A stretch of 7,040 nucleotides of DNA, taken from assembly GCA_017963875.1 (NCBI GenBank), contig JAGCTA010000151.1, forward strand, positions 1 through 7,040, written 5' to 3'. The translations under genes were made by a program, and so were the position numbers. Under the pieces are notes generated by a model that did not search any database, had not been told where the DNA came from, and was given only the letters and a program-made list of their open reading frames with translations. Source of the stretch: Victivallales bacterium (GTDB lineage Bacteria > Verrucomicrobiota > Lentisphaeria > Oligosphaerales > Oligosphaeraceae). Positions 1 through 5,716 of the stretch are shown one piece after another; the first letter of the stretch is position 1, and each line of letters begins with the position of its first letter.

Positions 1-190
1 ACAGATTGTCCCGCATCATGTATGGATCTTGCATGAGCGACGGTCTGTCTTCAGCGGTGACGAGCCGTTCCAAGGCATTGGGCGCGGCCTGGTTTCTGAG
101 GTCGATGAACAGATGTTCATGCGAAAGCACCATGCCGCACTGCGATGCGGGGATAGCTCCCGATACGGTCTGGATGGTTCCGGCGTGCAT
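1..190 (-). CDS. Phosphotriesterase-family metal-dependent hydrolase, N-terminal part (gene runs off the left edge)
   Basis: Only the first 63 codons are inside the window. The translation begins MHAGTIQTVSGAIPASQCGM and continues VLSHEHLFIDL. This is the standard opening of phosphotriesterase-related proteins: a strand followed by a 'TV.GPI....G..L.HEHL' motif. His24 and His26 form the HxH pair that binds the binuclear metal centre in this amidohydrolase-superfamily family. Members are TIM-barrel enzymes that hydrolyse lactones, phosphoesters or amides; the substrate cannot be told from this fragment. The ATG lies one base after the stop of the ASRT-family gene, so it is the third gene of a minus-strand operon and is probably translationally coupled. 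No strong Shine-Dalgarno is seen before it, which fits coupling. Family assignment is confident; specificity is unknown. Confidence 0.85.
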   Translation of the reverse strand, partial: MHAGTIQTVSGAIPASQCGMVLSHEHLFIDLRNQAAPNALERLVTAEDRPSLMQDPYMMRDNL

Positions 191-191
191 G

Positions 192-557
192 TTATTCGGC
201 ATAACCAACGCCGACATAGTATGCCATGGCGTTTTGCGTGGTGTCCAGACGCCCGAATTGGCAGACAATGGGGTGATCTGCCGTAATGCGCAAGGCATAT
301 TGCGTCAGTGGGGGAATGACGGCGCCGCCCAAGTCATCGGGATGGTCGAGCCGCAAAGTGATAATCCTTTCGGCGAGAAGCGTGACTTTGATGTCCTTCA
401 GCGGCTCGCGGTCACTGAAATACACATCAATTTTTGCATGGGTCGTGAATTCCCATGTATTGAAAAGTATCAATGCCTCATGCGCTTCCATGGGACCATT
501 GGAGACTTTTTCAGGAAGATAGCCGTCTGCGAAAAACCAGGTGTTTTTTCCGTTCAT
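192..557 (-). CDS. Anabaena sensory rhodopsin transducer (ASRT)-family small-molecule-binding protein
   Basis: A complete 121-residue protein, the usual length for the family. It resembles ASRT through a 'WFFADGYLP' opening (residues 7-15), 'HEALILFNT' (26-34), a 'DVYFSDREP' block (44-52) and a 'HPIVCQFGRLDT' block near the end (95-106). ASRT is a soluble beta-sandwich protein first known as the partner of a cyanobacterial rhodopsin. Most relatives occur without rhodopsin and have been proposed to bind small molecules. There is no signal peptide or membrane segment, so it is likely cytoplasmic. It sits between an M24-family gene (3-base gap) and a phosphotriesterase-family gene (1-base gap). 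An AAAGGA Shine-Dalgarno within the end of the M24 gene precedes the ATG by nine bases. A role as binding or accessory protein for the flanking enzymes is inference. Confidence 0.85.
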   Translation of the reverse strand: MNGKNTWFFADGYLPEKVSNGPMEAHEALILFNTWEFTTHAKIDVYFSDREPLKDIKVTLLAERIITLRLDHPDDLGGAVIPPLTQYALRITADHPIVCQFGRLDTTQNAMAYYVGVGYAE

Positions 558-560
558 GTT

Positions 561-1730
561 TTAAATTCCTTTGGCAACGAGTTCGCGAATGAAAGGTGTT
601 ATAGTTTGCGGTCCTTCCGCAGTAATGACAAAGCCCTCTTCGATGCGGTTTGAGCCTGCTGGATGTCCCCAGATGCTGATGTCGCTGTTGACGCACATGC
701 CTGACTCGAATTTATAGGTCGTTTCGCCGTCGGGGTAGGGCGATTCGGCCTCAGCCAGCCCGATGCCGTGCATTGGGGGATAGAGGTCGTATTGTGTCAT
801 GCCGTTCTTCGCGAAGACTTCCTTGACCTTGCGGACCATTTCGCCAGCGACGATGCCCGCTTTCAGGTAGTTCTGCTGGACATTGGCGGCCTCGAACAGC
901 ACGTTGAGGAAGCGTTTCTGGTCATCGTTCGGTGTGCCGATGACAAATGGATATTCTGCGGTGGAGACATAGCCCTCGTATTGGACGGCCATTGCCGCCA
1001 TCAGCATTTCGCCATTGCGCATGATTTTGTTGGTCGCGCGCCCAATGACGGTTTCCGTGCGTTTACCAGAACCAAAGACCATGAAATTAATGTCTTCTGC
1101 GCCCGCCATGCGCGCCGCGCCTTCGGCCGCGCCAGCCGCCATGGTCTCGGGATTGCCGTCAACGGCGTATTCAAGCAGTTTCTTGTATCCTTCGCACGCC
1201 TGACGACCCGCTTCTTTGAGGCACGCGATTTCATTGGCGGACTTGATGATGCGGAGTCGTGCGAGCAAAGGCATGGCATCAACGATTTCCACGCCTGGAA
1301 CGGCGGCGCGCAGACGATCCATGATGGGCGCGGGGATGTCCCACACGCCGACAAGACCCAGGCGCTTGCCACCTTTCAATGCCCCTTGGAGAATGTCCTT
1401 CAGCGAGGAGAATGTCGCCAACGGGTAGTCGATTTCCTCTGGGACGGAGACGCAGGCGAATTCCTTGACATTGCGGTAATCTTTCCAGACGGACATTTCG
1501 CGCGCATAGTTTTCGCCTTCAGGCGCGCCCGCGAGAGTGGGTTCGCCGCTTTTGGGGATGACGCAGATGCCGCGCTCGAAAATAGGCCAGAAATTGCAGA
1601 CGTAACGCAGATTTTCCTTGCGGTATTCGTCGCCATATACGGCAATGGCATCCAGTTTTTCACGGTCCATTTCGGTTTGAATGCGAACGATGCGCTCCTG
1701 GAATTCGCTGTCAGGGATACAGATTTTCAT
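561..1730 (-). CDS. M24 (Xaa-Pro peptidase/creatinase) family protein with degenerate metal site
   Basis: A 389-residue protein with the two-part M24 architecture: a creatinase-type N-terminal domain (about residues 5-140), the typical linker 'LLARLRIIKSANEIACLKEA' (145-164), and the pita-bread domain to the end. I aligned it by eye to the five peptidase metal ligands (D, D, H, E, E). The first Asp falls on Ala236, the second on Thr247 and the first Glu on Asp360; only His311 ('HGIGL') is clearly kept, and the last Glu is Ala381 or Glu382. The substrate-site His that follows the 'SG' motif aligns with Ile219. So it is probably not a standard metallopeptidase and may be creatinase-like or have another role. 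The start at 1730 has AAGGAG eight bases upstream; an ATG at 1760 would add ten unconserved residues and has no such site. It is the first gene of an operon with the ASRT and phosphotriesterase genes. Confidence 0.85.
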   Translation of the reverse strand: MKICIPDSEFQERIVRIQTEMDREKLDAIAVYGDEYRKENLRYVCNFWPIFERGICVIPKSGEPTLAGAPEGENYAREMSVWKDYRNVKEFACVSVPEEIDYPLATFSSLKDILQGALKGGKRLGLVGVWDIPAPIMDRLRAAVPGVEIVDAMPLLARLRIIKSANEIACLKEAGRQACEGYKKLLEYAVDGNPETMAAGAAEGAARMAGAEDINFMVFGSGKRTETVIGRATNKIMRNGEMLMAAMAVQYEGYVSTAEYPFVIGTPNDDQKRFLNVLFEAANVQQNYLKAGIVAGEMVRKVKEVFAKNGMTQYDLYPPMHGIGLAEAESPYPDGETTYKFESGMCVNSDISIWGHPAGSNRIEEGFVITAEGPQTITPFIRELVAKGI

Positions 1731-1745
1731 GTGTTTTGCTCCTTG

Positions 1746-1760
1746 ATGCCCAACGGGCAT
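1746..1760. promoter_or_regulatory. Perfect 6-bp inverted repeat just upstream of the M24 gene ribosome binding site
   Basis: ATGCCC-AAC-GGGCAT, with arms at 1746-1751 and 1755-1760. It lies three bases upstream (in the minus-strand sense) of the AAGGAG at 1738-1743. It could be an operator half or a small mRNA hairpin beside the ribosome binding site. There is no T-tract, so it is not a terminator. Function is inference. Confidence 0.3.
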
Positions 1761-1773
1761 TTATCATCTGTTT

Positions 1774-1800
1774 TATCTTTCCGCGTCGGCGCGGGAGATA
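1774..1800. promoter_or_regulatory. Imperfect 27-bp dyad in the leader of the M24/ASRT/phosphotriesterase operon
   Basis: Outer arms TATCT (1774-1778) and AGATA (1796-1800) enclose inner arms CCGCG (1781-1785) and CGCGG (1790-1794) around a TCGG centre. The unpaired bases are TT on one side and G on the other. The GC-rich core stands out in an AT-rich stretch. It lies about 25 bases downstream of the candidate -10 box, a common place for a repressor site, or it could fold in the leader RNA. No T-run follows on either strand, so a terminator is unlikely. Confidence 0.35.
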
Positions 1801-1824
1801 GTTGGATAAAAAAGTCATTTCCGT

Positions 1825-1852
1825 AACATACACCAAACATGGAAATTGCCAA
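1825..1852 (-). promoter_or_regulatory. Candidate sigma-70-type promoter for the M24/ASRT/phosphotriesterase operon
   Basis: On the minus strand, TTGGCA (1852-1847, five of six to TTGACA) is followed after 16 bases by TATGTT (1830-1825, four of six to TATAAT). Transcription would begin near 1818 and give a leader of about 90 bases containing both inverted repeats listed here. Matches this good arise by chance in AT-rich DNA, so this is a candidate only. Confidence 0.3.
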
Positions 1853-1940
1853 ATTACGCAGCGTTTTTTTATCATTAAAATACATGGAGTTTTTACTAAC
1901 AGGTTCTTAATGACAAATCATCGGTGTCCATGTCATGCAG

Positions 1941-2804
1941 TCATAGTTTATTTGTGCCAAAGGATTCCGTAGCCATGAATTCAGCCAAGGCGTCATGCCA
2001 GTCAGGCATTGGAGGAAGACCGCAGAGACGCAGCATCCGCTTCTCCAATCTGGAGTTTTTAGGGCGAGGCGCAGGGCGTGGATATTCGTCTGTGGAACAA
2101 GGCTGAATGGGCTGAATCCGCCCTGCCAGGCGGAAGATTTCCGCAGCGAATTCCGCCCAGGTCGCCTCGCCTTCGCAGGTCAGGTGGAAAGTTCCGACAA
2201 GAGCGGGGTTTTGCAGAAGTAGGGCAATTGCTTTTGCAACCGCAGTCGTCGAGGTCGGATTGCCGTGTTGGTCATTGACGATTTTCAGGAATGGACGTGT
2301 GCCGTCCGCCAGTTTCATCATCGTGTGGACGAAACTCGGGCCGCCAGAGCCGTATAGCCAGGAAATTCGGCAGATAATATGGTTAGGACAGTGTCTGCGA
2401 ACCATTTCTTCACCAGCAAACTTGCTGGCACCATAGACCGTGCGGGCACCACCAGCGAGGTCAAATTCATGGTAGGGGCGATTCAAGTCGCCGTCGAAGA
2501 CATAATCCGTGGAAATTGCAATCAATCTTGCGCCCAGCCGATGACATGCCGCCGCGACGTTCATTGAACCGACGGCGTTGAGTCTATATGCTGCATCTGG
2601 CTCCGATTCACATGTGTCAACGGCAGTCATGGCTGCGCAGTGAATGACCGTATCTGGCGTTACAGCCGTCAGTTGGTCATTGAATTCCGCAACGTCGAGA
2701 ATATCCCATTCAGGCAAATCCGCGACAATCAATTCGTGGTTGGAGAGGACCTTCTGAAGGGTTCTTCCCAACATGCCTTTTCCACCTGTGATGACAATCT
2801 TCAT
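1941..2804 (-). CDS. rfbD: dTDP-4-dehydrorhamnose reductase
   Basis: A 287-residue member of the extended short-chain dehydrogenase family (RmlD). It carries out the last step of dTDP-L-rhamnose synthesis, reducing dTDP-6-deoxy-L-lyxo-4-hexulose with NAD(P)H in the cytoplasm. Visible features are the nucleotide-binding glycine motif GGKGMLG (7-13), 'CAAMTAVD' (56-63), 'STDYVFDG' (108-115), the catalytic YxxxK pair Tyr124/Lys128 in 'VYGASKFAGE', and a 'PRPAPRPKNSRL' substrate loop (242-253) typical of RmlD. The ATG at 2804 overlaps the rfbC stop as ATGA. A TTG at 2819 could add five residues, but the chosen start puts the 'MKIVITGGKG' beta strand at the N-terminus as usual. It is the last gene of the rfbACD operon, and length and motifs are intact. 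Confidence 0.95.
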   Translation of the reverse strand: MKIVITGGKGMLGRTLQKVLSNHELIVADLPEWDILDVAEFNDQLTAVTPDTVIHCAAMTAVDTCESEPDAAYRLNAVGSMNVAAACHRLGARLIAISTDYVFDGDLNRPYHEFDLAGGARTVYGASKFAGEEMVRRHCPNHIICRISWLYGSGGPSFVHTMMKLADGTRPFLKIVNDQHGNPTSTTAVAKAIALLLQNPALVGTFHLTCEGEATWAEFAAEIFRLAGRIQPIQPCSTDEYPRPAPRPKNSRLEKRMLRLCGLPPMPDWHDALAEFMATESFGTNKL

Positions 2805-3358
2805 GGCTGTTCTTCCCAAGGGGTGGTGTCTGCGAACGACGGATGACGCTTGTCTTTTTCGGACAGTATCAGCGCTTCTGGCGGAAGTCGCCAGTCAATT
2901 CCAAGGGCAGGATCATTGAACTGAATGCCGCGCTCGGATGCAGGCGAATACTGCTGGTCGCATTTGTACGATATGGTGGCTTCGTCCGAGAGAACCACAA
3001 AACCGTGGGCAAATCCTCGTGGAATGAATATCTGGCGTTTGTTCTCACCAGTCAGTTCAATGGCAACATGATGGCCGTATGTGGCCGAATTTTTACGGAT
3101 ATCCACCACGACATCCAGAATGGTTCCCGTGATGGCACGAACGAGTTTCGCCTGTGAAAAGGGAGCCGCCTGGTAGTGGAGGCCTCGCAAAACCCCGTAA
3201 CCTGATTTCGATTCATTGTCCTGAACGAAATCGCACTGAATGCCTATTTCCTCGTAGGCGCTTTTTTTCCAAACCTCGAAAAAATATCCTCGTGAATCAC
3301 GGAAGACGGTCGGCTCAATGATGAGTATATCTGGAATTTCAGTCTTAATCACTTTCAT
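2801..3358 (-). CDS. rfbC: dTDP-4-dehydrorhamnose 3,5-epimerase
   Basis: A 185-residue cupin-fold epimerase (RmlC) that inverts C3 and C5 of dTDP-4-keto-6-deoxyglucose, the third step to dTDP-L-rhamnose. Conserved segments are 'FRDSRGYFFEVW' (19-30), 'VLRGLHYQ' (56-63) with the catalytic base His61, Lys71, 'FIPRGFAHGF' (111-120), Tyr131 and Tyr137 of the active site, 'FNDPALGIDW' (147-156), and Asp169 in 'LSEKDKRHP', the usual partner of the catalytic His. Length is normal for the family. The start at 3358 is four bases after the rfbA stop, and a GAGGA eight bases before it lies inside the end of rfbA. A TTG at 3373 would add five residues by overlapping rfbA and is less likely. All expected catalytic residues are present, so it should be active. 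Confidence 0.95.
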   Translation of the reverse strand: MKVIKTEIPDILIIEPTVFRDSRGYFFEVWKKSAYEEIGIQCDFVQDNESKSGYGVLRGLHYQAAPFSQAKLVRAITGTILDVVVDIRKNSATYGHHVAIELTGENKRQIFIPRGFAHGFVVLSDEATISYKCDQQYSPASERGIQFNDPALGIDWRLPPEALILSEKDKRHPSFADTTPWEEQP

Positions 3359-3362
3359 GACA

Positions 3363-4229
3363 TCATTCCTCAATTAGTTTTTGCAAATATTGTCCATATT
3401 CTGTCTTAAGCATGTCCTTGATGCTTTCCTGGACCTGCTCCTTTGTCATCCAGCCGTTCCTGTAGGCGATTTCCTGCAAGCAGGCGACTTGCAATCCCTG
3501 CCTTGTCTCGATTGTCCGAATGAAATTCGCGGCCTCAAGCATGGAATCATGCGTGCCCGTGTCCAGCCAGGCATATCCACGACCCAGCCGCTTGACACGT
3601 AGCGTGCCGCGTTTCAGATAATCATTGTTGATGTCTGTGATTTCAAGTTCACCTCGTGCTGAGGGCTTGATGCTTTTGGCAATGTTTACGACATCATTAT
3701 CGTAGAAGTACAATCCTGTAACTGCATAATTTGACTTCGGGCGGACTGGCTTTTCCTCAATGGAAAGAGCGTTGAAGTCCTTGTCGAATTCCACGACGCC
3801 GAAACGTTCGGGATTTTTAACGTAGTATCCGAAAATCGTTGCCCCGTGCGTCTGACGAGCGGCTTCCTTGCAGATTTCCCCTAGGCCCGCGCCATAGAAG
3901 ATGTTGTCTCCAAGGACGAGTGAGACGCTGTCGCTTCCGATGAATTTTTCTCCGATGATGAAAGCCTGTGCAATCCCTTCGGGCCTTGGCTGGATTGCGT
4001 ATGTCAAATGGACGCCGAAACTTGAGCCGTCTCCAAGCAGGCGCTGGAAAGACGCCTGGTCTTCTGGAGTGCTGATGAGCAGAATGTCACGGATTTCAGC
4101 CAGCATGAGAACAGAAATGGGGTAATAGACCATCGGCTTGTCATAGATGCCAAGCAATTGCTTTGATACACCGCGTGTAATAGGATGCAACCGTGTGCCA
4201 GCGCCACCAGCCAATACGATGCCTTTCAT
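3363..4229 (-). CDS. rfbA: Glucose-1-phosphate thymidylyltransferase
   Basis: A 288-residue nucleotidyltransferase (RmlA) that makes dTDP-glucose from dTTP and glucose-1-phosphate, the first step of the dTDP-L-rhamnose pathway. It shows the nucleotide-binding loop GGAGTRL (8-14), '[12 protein letters not shown]' (22-33), 'LGDNIF' (107-112) with the metal-binding Asp108, 'EEKP' (158-161), 'TGLYFYD' (171-177) and '[10 protein letters not shown]' (221-230) with the second metal Asp223. The only oddity is Gly27 where most homologues have Pro in 'SKQLLPIYDKPM'. The ATG at 4229 is preceded by AAGAGA at seven bases; earlier in-frame codons give a lysine/threonine-rich extension that overlaps the predicted promoter. 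It is the first gene of rfbA-rfbC-rfbD; rfbB is not adjacent on either side. Confidence 0.96.
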   Translation of the reverse strand: MKGIVLAGGAGTRLHPITRGVSKQLLGIYDKPMVYYPISVLMLAEIRDILLISTPEDQASFQRLLGDGSSFGVHLTYAIQPRPEGIAQAFIIGEKFIGSDSVSLVLGDNIFYGAGLGEICKEAARQTHGATIFGYYVKNPERFGVVEFDKDFNALSIEEKPVRPKSNYAVTGLYFYDNDVVNIAKSIKPSARGELEITDINNDYLKRGTLRVKRLGRGYAWLDTGTHDSMLEAANFIRTIETRQGLQVACLQEIAYRNGWMTKEQVQESIKDMLKTEYGQYLQKLIEE

Positions 4230-4272
4230 GTGTGATTCTCTTGTGATTTTTTGTGTGTTTTTATATGCTTTC

Positions 4273-4301
4273 ATTTGATAGGTTAAAATATAACCTGTCA
4301 A
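4273..4301 (-). promoter_or_regulatory. Promoter of the rfbACD operon
   Basis: On the minus strand a perfect TTGACA (4301-4296) is followed by a 17-base spacer and TCAAAT (4278-4273, four of six to TATAAT). TATCAA two bases earlier is an alternative -10. Transcription would start near 4265, giving a leader of about 36 bases before rfbA. This is the best promoter match in the window. Confidence 0.55.
4276..4300. promoter_or_regulatory. Near-perfect 25-bp dyad covering the rfbACD promoter (candidate operator)
   Basis: Ten-base arms TGATAGGTTA (4276-4285) and TAACCTGTCA (4291-4300) surround a five-base AT centre and match in nine of ten positions. The dyad begins in the -35 box, fills the spacer and ends in the -10 box, so a bound dimer would block or remodel RNA polymerase. 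The regulator is not identifiable from the window. Confidence 0.45.
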
Positions 4302-4444
4302 TTATTACGCAACCAATTATGGGGAAAAAACAGCAGAAAGGTGATGATAGCCAATCAAAAAAACGACTTTTTTCTTTGTTCCCCTGTTGAATCAGAGTTT
4401 ATTTTTTGGTGTTTTTTATTATATTTATTTTAAAACATACGACA

Positions 4445-4509
4445 TGTCTCCAAAGATGGCTGGAGGTTTTTCCCAGAAGCCTCTATATGAATTTTCTTAT
4501 TGGAGGACA
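4445..4509 (+). promoter_or_regulatory. lpxB leader with mutually exclusive hairpins around a GGAGG sequence
   Basis: TGTCTCCAA (4445-4453) can pair in two ways. Its CTCCA (4448-4452) matches TGGAG (4461-4465), making a short hairpin followed by five Ts (4467-4471), like a weak terminator or attenuator. Alternatively the whole nine bases pair with TTGGAGGACA (4500-4509), with one bulged G, hiding the GGAGG at 4502-4506. In that second state TGGAGG (4461-4466) is freed to pair with CCTCTA (4480-4485). The pairings are read directly from the sequence; a regulatory role is inference, and the helices are short. Confidence 0.3.
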
Positions 4510-4518
4510 ATGCGTTAG
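4510..4518 (+). other. Two-codon minimal ORF (ATG CGT TAG) after a strong Shine-Dalgarno
   Basis: GGAGG at 4502-4506 sits three bases before ATG-CGT-TAG. It is in the same frame as lpxB, but TAG here and TAA at 4537-4539 stop it well before lpxB. It may be a true minimal ORF in a leader, or a lost upstream start. Confidence 0.25.
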
Positions 4519-4525
4519 AGTAAAA

Positions 4526-4567
4526 ATGAAACCAATTAAATCATTCGGGCACAGAAACATTTCATGA
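4526..4567 (+). CDS. Possible 13-residue leader peptide overlapping the lpxB start
   Basis: ATG at 4526 opens a short frame, MKPIKSFGHRNIS, whose TGA overlaps the lpxB ATG as ATGA. Only a weak AGAG precedes it. Because lpxB lacks its own Shine-Dalgarno, re-initiation from this small ORF would be a reasonable way to translate lpxB. The peptide has no recognisable similarity. It may be chance, since short ORFs are common. Confidence 0.3.
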   Translation: MKPIKSFGHRNIS

Positions 4568-5700
4568 ACATCTGGATAATCACAGGAGAAGCATCGGGTG
4601 ATGACTATGGCGCGGGGTTGGCTCGTGCATTGTCTTCCATCGATCCGACAATGACCATCAGGGGGATGGGCGCTGAGAAAATGCGTGGGGCTGGCGTCGA
4701 TATCATGGTGGATTCCACTGATTTGGGGATTGTAGGAATTGTCGAGGTGCTTCGGCATCTGCCATTTTTCGCAAGGCTTATGCGTGATTTGGTCAATCGC
4801 GCGGCCAGTGAGCGGCCAGACGCGGTTGTTCTCATAGACTATCCAGGCTTTAACATTCGTCTGGCACAGCGTCTGAAGAAGATAGGCATTCCAGTGGTTT
4901 ATTATATCAGCCCTCAGGTTTGGGCGTGGAAAAAAGGGCGAATCCCAAAGATCGCGGCAGCGGTTTCACGGATGCTGTGTATTTTCCCATTTGAGCCAGA
5001 AGTTTATGCGGGCACTGGGATGCCTGCGATGTTTGTGGGCCATCCGTTGTTGCAGACACTGGAACCGTACATCGCATCCATTACGGAACGTGATGACAAT
5101 CTGGTTATTTTGCTTCCAGGAAGCCGTCGCAGCGAATACAGCCGTCTTATGCCTGTGTTCATGAAGACTGCGTGTGCGCTTCGAGCCAGGAATCCCAAAC
5201 TGAGATTCCACATTCCACTGCGTAACGAGCAGAACATTGAAGCCGTCAAGCAAATCATGGCCAAGGAGGACGAGTCATTTGACCAATCGATGTTTGAATT
5301 TTCAGCAGGTGACGCGAGGGAATGGATGCGGCGTGGTGCGGCAGGCATCGCCGCAAGCGGCACGGTGACGGTGGAGGCAACCATCCTTGAATTGCCGCTT
5401 GTGGTCACGTATCGGCTTAATCCATTTACCTATTGGATAGGAAAGCGTCTTGTCAAACTGCCGTTTATTTCAATCACAAATCTTGTGATGAAGAAAATGG
5501 TCTTCGAGGAACTTTTGCAGGACAAGGCGACGGCGGACAATTTGTCACGTGCGCTGCTGGACATCCTACCAAATGGAAGACGGCATGACGAGGTCGTTGC
5601 CGCAATGTCGGATTGTGTCCGTCAATTTGGAAATGGCCAGGATGTGGCTAAGAACGTTGCGGAGAATGTCTTGGAGACCATCAGACAAGCACAATCTTGA
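4564..5700 (+). CDS. lpxB: Lipid-A-disaccharide synthase
   Basis: A 378-residue GT19 glycosyltransferase, normal length for the family. It joins UDP-2,3-diacylglucosamine and lipid X to make the lipid A disaccharide on the inner face of the cytoplasmic membrane, so its presence implies an outer membrane with LPS. Diagnostic motifs are GEASGD (8-13), 'IRGMGAEKM' (32-40), 'DYPGFN' (92-97), 'YYISPQVWAW' (113-122), 'FPFE' (141-144), 'VGHP' (158-161), 'LPGSR' (184-188), 'SGTVTVEA' (265-272) and 'ITNLV' (304-308). The start is set by the usual short N-terminus before GEASGD; no good Shine-Dalgarno precedes it. Other lipid A genes (lpxA, lpxC, lpxD, fabZ), often adjacent in other bacteria, are not here. 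It is followed after 16 bases by a metallo-beta-lactamase-fold gene, probably on the same transcript. Confidence 0.96.
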   Translation: MNIWIITGEASGDDYGAGLARALSSIDPTMTIRGMGAEKMRGAGVDIMVDSTDLGIVGIVEVLRHLPFFARLMRDLVNRAASERPDAVVLIDYPGFNIRLAQRLKKIGIPVVYYISPQVWAWKKGRIPKIAAAVSRMLCIFPFEPEVYAGTGMPAMFVGHPLLQTLEPYIASITERDDNLVILLPGSRRSEYSRLMPVFMKTACALRARNPKLRFHIPLRNEQNIEAVKQIMAKEDESFDQSMFEFSAGDAREWMRRGAAGIAASGTVTVEATILELPLVVTYRLNPFTYWIGKRLVKLPFISITNLVMKKMVFEELLQDKATADNLSRALLDILPNGRRHDEVVAAMSDCVRQFGNGQDVAKNVAENVLETIRQAQS

Positions 5701-5716
5701 AAACAGTTGATATATC

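Larger units (their letters stand above)
4230..4563. other. Divergent AT-rich intergenic region between rfbA and lpxB
   Basis: This 334-base stretch holds no protein gene of normal size. The left part carries the minus-strand promoter and dyad for rfbACD. The middle (4321-4384) holds GGGGAA and TTCCCC arms around an A-rich and T-rich core, a weak long inverted repeat. The tract 4398-4436 is nearly all A and T and probably contains the plus-strand promoter for lpxB; TATATT at 4420-4425 and TTTAAA at 4429-4434 are possible -10 boxes, but neither has a good -35. The right part (4445-4563) looks like an mRNA leader with alternative hairpins and two tiny ORFs, listed separately. Confidence 0.6.

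Noticed and set aside
192..557. Light-sensing function for the ASRT-family gene
   Set aside because: No rhodopsin or other photoreceptor gene is visible, and most ASRT relatives are not linked to rhodopsins.
6..653. Open frame on the plus strand, 215 codons
   Set aside because: It overlaps, in antisense, the phosphotriesterase-family, ASRT-family and M24 genes, which all show family motifs and tight operon spacing.
768..1826. Long open frame on the plus strand, 352 codons
   Set aside because: It lies antisense over the well-supported M24 gene, its translation has no recognisable motif, and it is best explained by codon bias of the opposite strand.
1882..1936. Inverted repeats ACATGGA/TCCATGT (1882-1888 and 1927-1933) and ATGACA/TGTCAT (1910-1915 and 1931-1936) after rfbD as a possible terminator
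   Set aside because: The loops are long (38 and 15 bases) and no T-run follows on the minus strand, so a Rho-independent terminator is not supported.
4321..4384. Long inverted repeat GGGGAA ... TTCCCC in the divergent region
   Set aside because: Only the six outer bases match well; the 52-base interior pairs mainly through A-rich and T-rich tracts expected in this composition.
4311..4538. Nine-base direct repeat AACCAATTA at 4311-4319 and 4530-4538
   Set aside because: Too short and AT-rich to separate from chance, and no insertion or duplication features flank it.
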